Positions 39,127-47,884 of a DNA stretch of 57,814 nucleotides are shown here, piece by piece. Source of the DNA: Sedimenticola sp. (GTDB lineage Bacteria > Pseudomonadota > Gammaproteobacteria > Chromatiales > Chromatiaceae); assembly GCA_011051655.1 (NCBI GenBank), contig DRKS01000076.1:1-57814 (forward strand), given 5' to 3'. Both the position numbers and the translations under genes were made by a program. Below the pieces are notes generated by a model. It was given only the letters and a program-made list of their open reading frames with translations. It had not been told where the DNA came from and made no database searches. Every line of letters starts with the position of its first letter. The first letter of the stretch is position 1.

Positions 39127-40446
39127 ATGCTCATTTCCGACCGAACTTCCCAGATCCTTCTGGCCCCGAGGCCGGAGTTGAAGAAGCTCCTGCAGAAGCT
39201 TCAGCCCGGGCAGTTGTTGAAGGCGGAGGTCCTCGGCCAGGTAAAGCAGGACAGGGTCAGGCTGCGCCTGGGCGCACTCGAGGTGGAGGCCTATACCAGG
39301 CTCCGCCTCGACAGGGGCCAGCGGCTTATGCTGGAGGTCGGGAAAGCCGGGGACATTCCACAACTGCGGCTCCTGCACGAACTCTCCGGCCGGGAGATCC
39401 AGGCGAGGAGCCTGCGCCAGATCCTGCCGCGGCAGATGCCCCCCGCAAAGCTGTTCGAAACCCTTGGCGTGCTGGAGCGCGCCGCTTCCGCCGATATCAA
39501 GGCGGCCCTTCAGACCCTGGCGTCCAGCCTCCCCGCCGGGGGCAAAGTAGCGCTTCAAACCCTGGCCCGTGCCGGCTCGACACCGGCCCAGGCCAGGGAG
39601 GCGATCCGCATCCTGGAGCCGCTCACCCCGGCCGGGGGCAAGGCAGCCCTGCAGACCCTGGAGCTGGCCCTGGCGGGCAAAACCATCACGCCTGAGCTGC
39701 GAGAGGCCATGCAAAACGTACTCAGCCGCGCCCTGCCCCGGGAAAGCGGCACCGGCCCATCACACCTGCGCCGCGCCCTGGCGGAATCCGGCCTGTTCCT
39801 GGAGGCCAGGCTCGCCTCCGGCGGTCCCGTCGGACCGGCCAATGACCTGAAGGCCGGCCTGTTCCGCCTGCTGTTCCTTCTGCGCGCCCAACTGGGGCAT
39901 GAGCCGACGCAGCGGGACAGGCTCTCCACACCGCAGAAACCGGAGGCATCGGCCCCGGCCGCCGACGGCGGCGCGCCAAGGCTGCTGGGTGAGCTGTTGC
40001 GCCTCACCGAGGGGGGGCTGGCCCGGGTGCAGGCCCATCAGCTCAGCGCCCTGCCCGCCGAAGAGAGCCCCGGGCAAATCTGGCAGTTTGAATTGCCCAT
40101 ACAGCAACCCGGCCGGGTCGACAGCTTTCTTATCCGCCTGGAGCAGGAGCAGGGCCCCAAAGGAGACCCCGCCGATGCCGCCTGGAGGGTCCATCTGAAT
40201 TTCGATTTCGCCCCTCTCGGCCCGGTGGCGGCCAGACTGACCCTGCGCGGCGAGGAGATATCATCCCTGTTCCAGGCGGAACGGCCGGACAGCGCCGCAC
40301 TGTTGGAACGGCATCTGCCAAGGCTTAACGATGCCTTTGTCCGGGCCGGTCTCAAGGTCGGCCGGCTGCATGCCTGCCAGGGCGTTACGGAAGCACCGGG
40401 CCCCACCCCCCCGGCGCCGGCCCCCCTGCTGGATGAGAAGGCATGA
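39127..40446 (+). CDS. FliK-like hook-length control domain protein
   Basis: A 439-residue protein. The N-terminal third has repeated ALQTLA-type segments (KAALQTLASSLPAGGKVALQTLARAG and GGKAALQTLELA). The C-terminal 100 residues match the flagellar hook-length control (Flg_hook/FliK C) domain: WRVHLNFDFAPLGPVAARLTLRGEEISSLF and LERHLPRLNDAFVRAGLKVG. It is not in a flagellar operon here. The gene pair with the downstream FlhB-like orf matches a conserved gammaproteobacterial fliK-like/flhB-like module. The ATGA overlap at 40443 couples both. Confidence 0.82.
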   Translation: MLISDRTSQILLAPRPELKKLLQKLQPGQLLKAEVLGQVKQDRVRLRLGALEVEAYTRLRLDRGQRLMLEVGKAGDIPQLRLLHELSGREIQARSLRQILPRQMPPAKLFETLGVLERAASADIKAALQTLASSLPAGGKVALQTLARAGSTPAQAREAIRILEPLTPAGGKAALQTLELALAGKTITPELREAMQNVLSRALPRESGTGPSHLRRALAESGLFLEARLASGGPVGPANDLKAGLFRLLFLLRAQLGHEPTQRDRLSTPQKPEASAPAADGGAPRLLGELLRLTEGGLARVQAHQLSALPAEESPGQIWQFELPIQQPGRVDSFLIRLEQEQGPKGDPADAAWRVHLNFDFAPLGPVAARLTLRGEEISSLFQAERPDSAALLERHLPRLNDAFVRAGLKVGRLHACQGVTEAPGPTPPAPAPLLDEKA

Positions 40447-40730
40447 CCGATTCAACCGGGGAAAAAGAGCTGGCCGTCGCCCTCTTCTATGATGAGGAAA
40501 ATGCGCCCCGGGTTACGGCCAAGGGGCATGGCGAAATCGCGCGCCGGATCCTGGCCGCGGCGGAGGAGAACGGCATACCCCTGGAGGAGGACCCGGAACT
40601 CGCCGCCCTGCTGGCACAGATTCCGCTGGGCGATGAGATCCCGGAGGCCCTCTACCGCGCCGTGGCCGAGGTCATCGCCTTCGCCTATATCGTCGCCGGC
40701 AGGTTTCCGCCGGGCTATACCCCGGAGTAG
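40443..40730 (+). CDS. FlhB C-terminal (EscU/YscU) domain protein
   Basis: A 95-residue protein equal to the cytoplasmic C-terminal part of FlhB (AVALFYDEENAPRVTAKGHGEIARRILAAAEENGIPLEEDPELAALLAQIPLGDEIPEALYRAVAEVIAFAYIV). It lacks the transmembrane domain and the NPTH autocleavage motif of FlhB. In the export switch, FlhB and FliK interact, so the pair may keep this contact in a non-flagellar or regulatory role. Both are coupled by a four-base overlap. Confidence 0.88.
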   Translation: MTDSTGEKELAVALFYDEENAPRVTAKGHGEIARRILAAAEENGIPLEEDPELAALLAQIPLGDEIPEALYRAVAEVIAFAYIVAGRFPPGYTPE

Positions 40731-40815
40731 GTCCCCGCTGATATCATTGCCTTCCCTTGTTTGCGCCGGGCAGGGCCGGCGGGCGCTCACCCCAGGAGCA
40801 GGATTCAAATCGGCA

Positions 40816-41148
40816 ATGTTTCTCAAATCACGAATTACCCGGGAAGTCAGAACTATCGGGGCCATGCTCCGGATTTACTGCGAAGCCCATCATGGGGCCG
40901 GGGGAGAGCTGTGCGGGGATTGTGACGCACTCCGCCAATATGCGGAAAAACGCCTGGAGAAGTGCCCGTACGGTGAGGAAAAGCCGGCCTGCAACTACTG
41001 CCCCATCCACTGTTATCACAAAGCGCGGCGGGAGGAGATCCGGACGGTCATGCGCTTTGCCGGCCCCAGGATGTTCCGCCGTCATCCAATCCTGTCGGTT
41101 TTTCGCCTCATCGACAAGAAGAAGACGCCGCCAAAACGGCCGGAATAG
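40816..41148 (+). CDS. YgbA family / nitrous oxide-stimulated promoter family protein
   Basis: A 110-residue cysteine-rich protein (RITREVRTIGAMLRIYCEAHHG, CGDCDALRQYAEKRLEKCPYGEEKPACNYCPIHCYHKARREEIRTVMRFAGPRML-like). The cysteine spacing C-x2-C and CPYG...C-x2-C-x3-C suggests an iron-sulfur or zinc site. E. coli YgbA is induced through NsrR by nitrosative stress. The start at 40816 has no ideal ribosome-binding site; CAGGAG lies about 16 bases upstream. No NsrR-like operator was recognised. It converges with the GGDEF gene across eight bases. Confidence 0.85.
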   Translation: MFLKSRITREVRTIGAMLRIYCEAHHGAGGELCGDCDALRQYAEKRLEKCPYGEEKPACNYCPIHCYHKARREEIRTVMRFAGPRMFRRHPILSVFRLIDKKKTPPKRPE

Positions 41149-41156
41149 GCCCGCCT

Positions 41157-42269
41157 TCAGGGGCTTTGGGCCATATCGCCGAAATAGACCACCTTGTTCT
41201 TGCCGCTGTTTTTGGCCTGATAGAGCGCCTGATCCGCCTGGTCGATGAGGCATTCCCCCAGTTCGAGCAGGCCCTGGCCGGGCGCGTCGCCGCCGAACAC
41301 GGCCACGCCGATGGATACCGTCACCCGCAACACCTGTTCGTTTTCGACCTGCACGGGGTGCTCGGCGATTGCGCTGCGTATGCGCTCTGCAATCTCCTGG
41401 GCAACGGATGCATCGCTGTCGATCAGCAAGACCGAGAACTCTTCCCCTCCGAAGCGGGCCAGCACATCAGGCCCCCGCAACTGCTGCCTGACCAGCGCCG
41501 AAATCCCTTTCAGCACCTGATCGCCGGCGCGGTGGCCATAGGTGTCGTTGACGCCCTTGAAGTTATCGATGTCCAGCAGCAGGCAGCCCAGCGAGCCCCC
41601 CTGGCGCTGGGTGCGCATCAGCTCTTCGCTCAGCCGCTGGTCGAAAAAGCGCCTGTTGTTGATGCCGGTGAGAAAGTCCGTCAACCCAACCCGCTTGAGG
41701 CGCTCATGGTTGGCGGCATTCTCCAGGCAAATGGCGACCACGGCCGACAAGCGCTGAAGAAAATCGGTGGCGGAGCCCTCGACGAAACGCTCCGGCTTGG
41801 AACTGCCCAGATTGAGGCTTCCGATCAGTTCGTCATACCGGATCAGGGGCATTAACGCCATGCTGGCGGGTTTGTGCTTTACGCCGGCGAACAGAAAACC
41901 ATGCACCTCCGGCTGATAGGGGCCCAGCCTGGGGCCGCCACTAACCCCGTAAAAGGCATCCAACTCATCCCCGGTGGCGGTGAATATCAGCTCCGGATGA
42001 TCCTCGAGCACGACGCCTTCGTCTTCCATGATGTGCTGGATCTCATAGGAGGGATCGATCAGGGTCAGGGTAACTGTATCCAGCCCAAACGCCGTGCGAT
42101 AATCGTAGATAATCGTGTTGATGAGCTGAACCAACGAACTCAATCTGATGAGTTGCAATTCCTGCTCCTGAAAGCGGCGCATTTTCTGTTCATTGCTGCG
42201 CGCCTGGCTCACAAAGGCCCTGAGTTGGCGGCGAAGTTGCTGATTTTCAGAATAAAGGTCGTTGTCCAT
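41157..42269 (-). CDS. Diguanylate cyclase (sensor domain + GGDEF)
   Basis: A 370-residue protein. A coiled-coil N-terminus (about 5-45) leads to a GAF-like/DUF484 sensor domain (about 45-195), then a GGDEF domain with GGEEF as the active-site loop. The inhibitory I-site RxxD (RGPD) lies five residues before GGEEF, so product feedback by c-di-GMP is expected. TDFLTGINNRRFFDQRL and DIDNFKGVNDTYGHRAGD are intact. It should make c-di-GMP. No transmembrane segment seen. Confidence 0.92.
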   Translation of the reverse strand: MDNDLYSENQQLRRQLRAFVSQARSNEQKMRRFQEQELQLIRLSSLVQLINTIIYDYRTAFGLDTVTLTLIDPSYEIQHIMEDEGVVLEDHPELIFTATGDELDAFYGVSGGPRLGPYQPEVHGFLFAGVKHKPASMALMPLIRYDELIGSLNLGSSKPERFVEGSATDFLQRLSAVVAICLENAANHERLKRVGLTDFLTGINNRRFFDQRLSEELMRTQRQGGSLGCLLLDIDNFKGVNDTYGHRAGDQVLKGISALVRQQLRGPDVLARFGGEEFSVLLIDSDASVAQEIAERIRSAIAEHPVQVENEQVLRVTVSIGVAVFGGDAPGQGLLELGECLIDQADQALYQAKNSGKNKVVYFGDMAQSP

Positions 42270-42377
42270 TGTTTGCGATGCCGAATATTTTTGCAGGCCG
42301 CCGGAGGCTGGCGATCAGCCCCTTAGCGACCGGGTAGCGGTTTTCCTGACCATGAGATCCTGAAAAATTAGCCACTT

Positions 42378-42932
42378 ATGCCAAAGAAGTTTATCAAGCG
42401 CTATACGCCAGACAAAGAGACCATTCGCAATCACAAATACCTGCGGATATTCGGCAAGCTCCTGCAGGACCCCAATCTGTGGCACCTGAACCGGCGTTCC
42501 GTATCGGGGGCCTTTGCAGTGGGGCTGTTTTGGGCCTTCATTCCCATCCCGTTTCAGATGGTCACCGCCGCCGCCACCGCCATTCCGGCGCGGGTAAACC
42601 TGCCCATCTCGGTCGCCCTGGTCTGGATCACCAACCCGGTAACCATGCCGCCCATGTTCTATTTCACCTATCTCGTGGGCACCTGGATTTTGAATGAGCC
42701 GGCCCAAGAGGTTGAATTCGAGCTGACCGTGGACTGGCTCATGCACAGCATCAACGGCATCTGGCTGCCCCTCTATCTCGGCAGCCTGATCTGCGCCATT
42801 GTTGCGGCGGCGCTGGGTTATGCGCTCATACGCGGGTATTGGCGCTGGCATGTCGTAAGCCACATGAAGCGGCGGCGCGCAAAATGGGCGCGGACTCATG
42901 CAAAGGAGGATTCGCGGCCGGACGGCCAATGA
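42378..42932 (+). CDS. DUF2062 family membrane protein
   Basis: A 184-residue membrane protein of the DUF2062 family (FAVGLFWAFIPIPFQMVTAAATAIPARVNLPISVAL, TNPVTMPPMFYFTYLVG). Two to three transmembrane helices are visible, and the C-terminus is basic. Function not known. It stops ten bases before a 242-bp mobile element whose other end lies within the convergent lolD gene. Confidence 0.9.
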   Translation: MPKKFIKRYTPDKETIRNHKYLRIFGKLLQDPNLWHLNRRSVSGAFAVGLFWAFIPIPFQMVTAAATAIPARVNLPISVALVWITNPVTMPPMFYFTYLVGTWILNEPAQEVEFELTVDWLMHSINGIWLPLYLGSLICAIVAAALGYALIRGYWRWHVVSHMKRRRAKWARTHAKEDSRPDGQ

Positions 42933-42944
42933 GCCATCAGGTTA

Positions 42945-43186
42945 ACCCGCATTTCTCACCAGGATTTGGATTTTTGGGGCAAGCTGGCGAAGCAGGTTGG
43001 ACGATCGGCCGCCGAAGCATAGCCGTAGCTATGCTTCAAGGCTGATCGTTCAAGATGCGAAGCCAGATTATTCCAAAAACCAAATAGGACAGAGTATAAA
43101 TTAACCGCCATCACCTTATGAGGCTAACTACATTGAATTTCATAAATTTCTCAATTAACCGGGTCCGCCTGGTGAGAAATGCGGGT
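42945..43186. mobile_element. MITE-like element, copy 1
   Basis: A 242-bp element with perfect 19-bp terminal inverted repeats (ACCCGCATTTCTCACCAGG at 42945-42963, reverse complement at 43168-43186), flanked by TA at 42943-42944 and 43187-43188. About 98% identical to copy 2 at 48285-48526 (five internal differences and one at the left end). It has no coding capacity of its own. The centre (43002-43048) folds as a long hairpin with a perfect 10-bp stem (43014-43023 with 43028-43037) and loop CGTA. Its right end supplies the last codons of lolD. TA flanks fit IS630/Tc1-type target duplication. Confidence 0.92.
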
Positions 43187-43858
43187 TAAAACCCCATCGT
43201 CAAGATGCAGCACCCGGTCCATGCGACCGGCCAGCGCCGGGTCATGGGTGACCACCACGAAGCTGGTGCCCTCCTGCCGGTTCAGCTCCAGCATCAGCTC
43301 ATAGACCTGCTGGGCGGTATGGCGGTCCAGATTGCCGGTGGGCTCATCCGCCAGCACACAGCGGGGATGATTCACCAGGGCGCGGGCGATGGCGGCGCGC
43401 TGTCTCTCACCGCCGGAGAGTTCGCCGGGCTTGTGCCCCAGGCGTGCGGCCAGGCCCACCCGCCCCAGCATGTTTGCGGCCCTTTCCCGCGCCGTTGAAA
43501 CCCCGGCCCCGCCGATAAGCAGCGGCATGGCGACATTTTCAAGGGCGCTAAATTCCGGCAGCAGGTGATGAAACTGGTAGACGAAACCGAGGGTGCGGTT
43601 GCGCAGCACCCCCCTTTCCGCCTCACCCAGGCGGATCATATCGGCCCCGTCGATCAACACGGCGCCGGAATCCGCCTTGTCCAGCCCGCCAAGACAATGC
43701 AGCAGCGTGCTCTTGCCCGACCCCGAGGCGCCGACCACGGCGATACACTCACCCGCCCCCACGCTGAGATCCACCCCCTTGAGCACCTCCACCCGCAGGT
43801 CCCCGTCGGCAAAGGTGCGGACCAGGGCCCGGCATTCCAGCACGGCCGGCTCACTCAT
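43151..43858 (-). CDS. lolD: Lipoprotein-releasing ABC transporter ATPase LolD
   Basis: ATPase of the lipoprotein release complex that hands outer-membrane lipoproteins to LolA. Walker A is GASGSGKST (43-51), the LolD-specific segment [12 protein letters not shown] is intact, and [15 protein letters not shown] and [11 protein letters not shown] follow. The 235-residue chain ends in [10 protein letters not shown], ten residues and a stop that lie inside the MITE-like element; removing the element would end the protein at T225. The tail is far from the active site, so function is probably kept. It overlaps lolC by eight bases. Confidence 0.96.
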   Translation of the reverse strand: MSEPAVLECRALVRTFADGDLRVEVLKGVDLSVGAGECIAVVGASGSGKSTLLHCLGGLDKADSGAVLIDGADMIRLGEAERGVLRNRTLGFVYQFHHLLPEFSALENVAMPLLIGGAGVSTARERAANMLGRVGLAARLGHKPGELSGGERQRAAIARALVNHPRCVLADEPTGNLDRHTAQQVYELMLELNRQEGTSFVVVTHDPALAGRMDRVLHLDDGVLTRISHQADPVN

Positions 43859-45098
43859 AACGCAGGGCCTCCGCCGGCTGGGTTCGCGCCGCCCGCCAGG
43901 CCGGATAAAGGGTGGCCAGAACGGTCATGATGAAGGCGCCCATGCTGATGATGCCCACATCGCTCCAATGCAGGTCCGAGGGCAGTTCACTGATGTAATA
44001 GATGTTGGCGTCCAGGAAATCGATACCGAAGGTCTTCTCGACCCACTTGACGATTACCTCGAGATTCAATGCCAGCGCGATCCCTCCGGCGATGCCCAGC
44101 AGGGTGCCGATGAGGCCGATGGTGGTCCCCTGCACCATGAAGATGGCCATGATGCTGCGCGGAGAGGCGCCCAGCGTGCGCAGGATGGCGATATCCGCCT
44201 GCTTGTCGGTCACCACCATCACCAGGGTGGAGACGATATTGAACGCCGCCACGGCCACGATCAGGGAGAGGATGATGCCCATCATGCGCTTTTCCATGGC
44301 CAGGGCGCTGAAGAAATTCCGGTGCTGATAGGTCCAGTCGCTGATGCGGTAGCGGCCGGGCAGCCGGTTCGCCAGCTCCCGCGAAACCCGGGGGGCCAGG
44401 TAGAGGTCATCCAGCTTCAGGCGCACCCCGGTCACCGCATCGCCCAGCCGCTGCAGCTTGCGCGCATCCCGCAGATGCACCAGGGCCATGCCCCGGTCAT
44501 ATTCCCCCATGCCGACCTCGAAAATACCCGCCACCGTGAAGCGCTTGAACCGCGGCATGGCGCCGGCGGGGGTGATGGTGGTCTGGGGCGTCACCACCGT
44601 CACCTTGTCTCCGGGCATGACATTCAGGAGATTCGCCAGCTCCCTGCCGATGATGATGCGGTATTTGCCGGGCTCCAGATCCGTCATGGCGCCATACACC
44701 ATGTGTTCCCCCACATCCGACACCCGGGGCTCCAATTCCGGCAGAACGCCCCGCAACACCGCCCCGCTGACATTGGGCCCGTTGGCCAGCATCACCTGCC
44801 CCTCCGCGAAGGGGGCCTCTCCGACCACATGGGGGTGCCCCTTTGCCAGCTCCATCACCTGTTCCCAATTTTTCAATCCGCCGCGCGCGGCCGTAATCGT
44901 GGCGTGAGACGCCATTCCGAGAATCCGTTCACGGACTTCCTTGTGAAAACCGTTCATAACAGAGAGTACGGTGATCAACGCCACCACACCGAGCATAATC
45001 CCCATCATAGAGGTGAGGGAAATGAAGGAGATAAAATGATTACGCCGCTTGGCCCGGGTATAGCGCAATCCGATAAAAAGTTCGAGGGGCTTATACAT
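43851..45098 (-). CDS. Lipoprotein-releasing permease LolC/LolE family
   Basis: A 415-residue MacB-type permease. An N-terminal transmembrane segment ([32 protein letters not shown]), a large periplasmic domain, and three C-terminal transmembrane segments give the LolC/E layout. [17 protein letters not shown] is the family N-terminus. Only one such gene is seen before lolD, and none follows it; E. coli has lolC-lolD-lolE. It may be a single LolF-type permease, or a second copy exists elsewhere. It overlaps lolD by eight bases (ATGAGTGA). Confidence 0.92.
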   Translation of the reverse strand: MYKPLELFIGLRYTRAKRRNHFISFISLTSMMGIMLGVVALITVLSVMNGFHKEVRERILGMASHATITAARGGLKNWEQVMELAKGHPHVVGEAPFAEGQVMLANGPNVSGAVLRGVLPELEPRVSDVGEHMVYGAMTDLEPGKYRIIIGRELANLLNVMPGDKVTVVTPQTTITPAGAMPRFKRFTVAGIFEVGMGEYDRGMALVHLRDARKLQRLGDAVTGVRLKLDDLYLAPRVSRELANRLPGRYRISDWTYQHRNFFSALAMEKRMMGIILSLIVAVAAFNIVSTLVMVVTDKQADIAILRTLGASPRSIMAIFMVQGTTIGLIGTLLGIAGGIALALNLEVIVKWVEKTFGIDFLDANIYYISELPSDLHWSDVGIISMGAFIMTVLATLYPAWRAARTQPAEALRYE

Positions 45099-45238
45099 AG
45101 CCGTGCATTAAACCACATTATGGCCGTGCACGTCCTTGGCAGGCTTCAGAAATAGGTAGAAAAACACTTGCCAGTTCCTATAGTTAGGACAAGATGCTAT
45201 ATTTATTTCAAACTTTTACGAGCTGGAGTCCAGCCGCT

Positions 45239-45529
45239 ATGAAAAAGATCGCCCCCTTCACCCTGGCCGCCGCCATATCAGCAGCGGCGCCCCCGGCCCT
45301 TGCCGACACCCTGTTGCTGGACGCCATTACCCAGGCCCCCGAGAACAGCCAGCGCGGCGTGCCCCGCCCCGTCCGTGGCCAGACCATGGATGAGGTGTAC
45401 AATAACTTCGGCCAGCCCCAAACCGAATACCCCCCGGTGGGCGACCCACCCATCACCCGATGGGTCTATGACAAGTTCACGGTCTACTTCGAGTACAAAC
45501 GGGTTATCGATACCGTGGTCCACCGTTAA
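45239..45529 (+). CDS. Small exported protein of unknown function
   Basis: A 96-residue protein with a typical signal peptide (MKKIAPFTLAAAISAAAPPALA, cleavage probably after residue 22). The mature part has RGVPRPVRGQTMDEVYNNFGQPQTEYPPVGDPPITRWVY, which looks like the lipoprotein BamE/SmpA-like GQTMDEV...G.P layout, an inference only. There is no lipobox. It is divergent from lolC, 140 bp away, and 17 bp before the PNPOx gene. I do not recognise a named family with certainty. Confidence 0.75.
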   Translation: MKKIAPFTLAAAISAAAPPALADTLLLDAITQAPENSQRGVPRPVRGQTMDEVYNNFGQPQTEYPPVGDPPITRWVYDKFTVYFEYKRVIDTVVHR

Positions 45530-45546
45530 CCCGCAGGAAAACCGGC

Positions 45547-46092
45547 ATGGGAAAAAAATATCCCGAAATAGACGAAAAACAGCAGGCATTCATCGAGCGG
45601 CAAAAGATTTTCTTCGTGGCAACGGCCCCCAGCGGCGGCCGGATCAACCTCTCACCCAAGGATACGGCCAGCCTTCGCGTACTCGGCAAAAACCGCGTGT
45701 TATGGCTGAACCTGACCGGCAGCGGCAATGAAACCGCGGCTCATCTGCTGGAGGATGACCGCATGACCCTCATGTTCTGCGCCTTCGAAGGCCCCCCCAA
45801 AATCCTGCGCCTTTACGGCCATGCCCGCTCCATCCATCCCAGGGACGATGCCTGGAATGAACTGCTCTCCCACTTCAGCGCCACCGCCGGCGCCCGGCAA
45901 CTCATCGAAATGGATGTGGACCTGGTACATACCTCCTGCGGTTTCGGCGTTCCACTGTTCGATTTTGCGGGAGAGCGGGATGAGTTGAGAAACTGGATAG
46001 AGAAGAAGGGAGAAGCCGGCATCGCCCGATACTGGGAAGAGCGGAACGCCGTCAGCCTGGATGGCAAACCCACGGGGATATTTGACCAGTAA
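45547..46092 (+). CDS. Pyridoxamine 5'-phosphate oxidase family protein
   Basis: A 181-residue flavin-binding split-barrel (PNPOx-like) protein. KIFFVATAPSGGRINLSPKDTASLRVL and NRVLWLNLTGSGNETAAHLLEDDRMTLMFCAFEGPPKILRLYGHAR are typical of the family. Its substrate is not known; these proteins bind FMN, F420 or heme. AGGA is about nine bases before the ATG. It is followed by a broken IS630 transposase fragment on the other strand. Confidence 0.88.
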   Translation: MGKKYPEIDEKQQAFIERQKIFFVATAPSGGRINLSPKDTASLRVLGKNRVLWLNLTGSGNETAAHLLEDDRMTLMFCAFEGPPKILRLYGHARSIHPRDDAWNELLSHFSATAGARQLIEMDVDLVHTSCGFGVPLFDFAGERDELRNWIEKKGEAGIARYWEERNAVSLDGKPTGIFDQ

Positions 46093-46096
46093 TCCT

Positions 46097-46230
46097 TACG
46101 CTGAACTCGCATTCCGCCATGTTGAGCCAGTTGCCGTGCTTCGGCGTATGGACAAACCCCGGTTTATCCAGCAGGGCTCTCGCCTTCTCTGGCGCAAAGG
46201 CTTTGTATAAGGAAGCCCCCGTGTAGGTGT
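46097..46230 (-). pseudogene. IS630-family transposase fragment
   Basis: On the minus strand this stretch encodes GASLYKAFAPEKARALLDKPGFVHTPKHGNWLNMAECEFSV. This is the C-terminal DDE region of IS630-family transposases, whose hallmark is HTPKHGSWLNMAE(I/C)E. It lacks the rest of the transposase: upstream sequence shifts to unrelated or frameshifted codons and downstream it runs into other sequence. It is a relic about 44 codons long between the PNPOx gene and era. It is not itself active. Confidence 0.85.
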
Positions 46231-46306
46231 ACCAGGCGGTGCACCCCTTGTGCCCATTCACAGGCAGCATGGTTGTCCGCCACCTGTATCCTGCGCCAAT
46301 TCTCAA

Positions 46307-47206
46307 TTAGTCGCCATAGCCGAGCCGGACAAGGGCGCCCTCGTCGCTGGACCAGCTTTTTTTCACCTTGACCCAGACGTTGAGGTGCACCTTTTTGTCG
46401 AAGAGTTTTTCCATCTCGATGCGCGCCTGGGTGGCCGCCGCCTTGAGGGCCTCACCCTTCCTGCCAATGATGATGTTTTTCTGGCCCTCGCGCTCCACCC
46501 AGACGATGGCGCTGATGCGGTACAGGTTGCCGGCTTCCTCGAAAAGTTCGATCTCCACTGTCAGGGCATAGGGGATCTCCTTGGCATAGCGGCGGGTGAG
46601 CTGCTCCCGGATCAGCTCCGCTGCGAAAAAACGCTCCGGGCGGTCGGTGAGCTGATCGTCCGGAAAGATATTTTCCCCCACCGGCATGAGGGCCCATACC
46701 CGGTCTTCCAGCCGGTCCAGGTTTTTTCCCGTTTTTGCCGACAGGGGGATCACGTCCTGAAATTCGTGTTTCTGTGAAAGATCCCTGATGAAAGGCAGCA
46801 GTTCCTCTTTGCGTTCAATCCGGTCCAGTTTGTTTATTACCAGAACCACCGGCGCCTTGACCCGGCGGATCAGATCCAGGACGGCCGCATCTTCGGTGGT
46901 CCAGCGCAAGGCCTCCACCACGAACAGAATGAGATCCACATCACTCAGGGCTGACTTGGCTGTGCGGTTCAGGTAGCGGTTCATGGCCTGCTTGCCCCGC
47001 TGGTGAATGCCCGGGGTGTCCACGTAGATGGCCTGCCCGGCGGTATCCGTTTTCACCCCCAGGATGCTGTGGCGGGTGGTCTGGGGCTTGCGCGAGGTGA
47101 TCGCCAGCTTCTGCCCCACCAGACGGTTCAGCAGGGTCGATTTGCCGGCATTGGGGCGCCCCACAATGGCCACGAAGCCGCAGCGGTTTTCGGCTTCGTC
47201 AGTCAT
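46307..47206 (-). CDS. era: GTPase Era
   Basis: An essential GTPase that binds 16S rRNA and helps mature the 30S subunit. The 299-residue protein has G1 GRPNAGKS (16-23), G3 DTPG, G4 NKLD and a C-terminal KH domain (REGQKNIIIGRKGEALKAAATQARIEME). It overlaps rnc by eight bases, the standard gammaproteobacterial lepB-rnc-era order. Confidence 0.97.
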   Translation of the reverse strand: MTDEAENRCGFVAIVGRPNAGKSTLLNRLVGQKLAITSRKPQTTRHSILGVKTDTAGQAIYVDTPGIHQRGKQAMNRYLNRTAKSALSDVDLILFVVEALRWTTEDAAVLDLIRRVKAPVVLVINKLDRIERKEELLPFIRDLSQKHEFQDVIPLSAKTGKNLDRLEDRVWALMPVGENIFPDDQLTDRPERFFAAELIREQLTRRYAKEIPYALTVEIELFEEAGNLYRISAIVWVEREGQKNIIIGRKGEALKAAATQARIEMEKLFDKKVHLNVWVKVKKSWSSDEGALVRLGYGD

Positions 47207-47876
47207 GTCCGTCCGCCCGGGTGAGGCGGGCCAGCAGCCGCTCCGCCGCGGCCTGCTCCGCCTTGCGGCGGCTGCTGCCCGTTCCTTCGCTTTCCTGTTC
47301 GAGATGGGGGGCGATGCATTTCACGCGGAAAAGCTGATCATGCTGTTCCCCGGCGATGCTCACGACGCTGTAGGTGGGAAGGCCCAGCCTCCGGGCCTGG
47401 AGATATTCCTGGAGGCGGGTTTTGGGGTCTTTCTGCTGTGCATCCAAAGACAATGTCTTCAGCCTGGGCTGGAACAGATTCAAAACGACCCGGCGCGCCG
47501 CCTCGTAGCCGCCGTCCAGGTAGACGGCCGCGAACAGGGCCTCCAATGCGTCCGCGAGAATGGAGTCCCGGCCTTGTCCTCCACTGCGCAGCTCGCCCGC
47601 TCCCAGCGCCAGGTAGTCGCCAAGCTTCAGCTCGCGCGCCAGGGCGGCCAGGGATTCGCCCTTGACCAACCGTGCCCGCAGGCGGCTCAACTGGCCTTCG
47701 TCCGCCCCCTCGAAATGCCGGCACAGCTCATCCGCGATCACAAAACCGAGTATGGCGTCTCCCAGGAATTCCAGGCGCTCATTGTTTTGAGCGCCGGCGC
47801 TACGGTGCGTGAGGGCGGTTTCAACCAGGCGGTGGTCGCTGAAGGTGTAATCAATCGCCTTTAGAAGGCGTTCCAC
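47199..47876 (-). CDS. rnc: Ribonuclease III
   Basis: Double-stranded RNA endonuclease that processes rRNA precursors. RNase III signature NERLEFLGDAILGFVI and DALEALFAAVYLDGG are intact; a dsRNA-binding domain follows (DPKTRLQEYLQARRLGLPTYSVV, KAEQAAAERLL). I chose GTG at 47876 because GAGG lies six bases upstream. This gives 225 residues, close to E. coli (226). A TTG at 47888 would add four residues. Confidence 0.96.
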   Translation of the reverse strand: MERLLKAIDYTFSDHRLVETALTHRSAGAQNNERLEFLGDAILGFVIADELCRHFEGADEGQLSRLRARLVKGESLAALARELKLGDYLALGAGELRSGGQGRDSILADALEALFAAVYLDGGYEAARRVVLNLFQPRLKTLSLDAQQKDPKTRLQEYLQARRLGLPTYSVVSIAGEQHDQLFRVKCIAPHLEQESEGTGSSRRKAEQAAAERLLARLTRADGHD

Positions 47877-47884
47877 GGGTTGCC

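Noticed and set aside
43593-45155. Plus-strand open frame of 520 codons opposite lolC/lolD
   Set aside because: Shadow of the LolC and LolD genes; no domains and biased amino acids.
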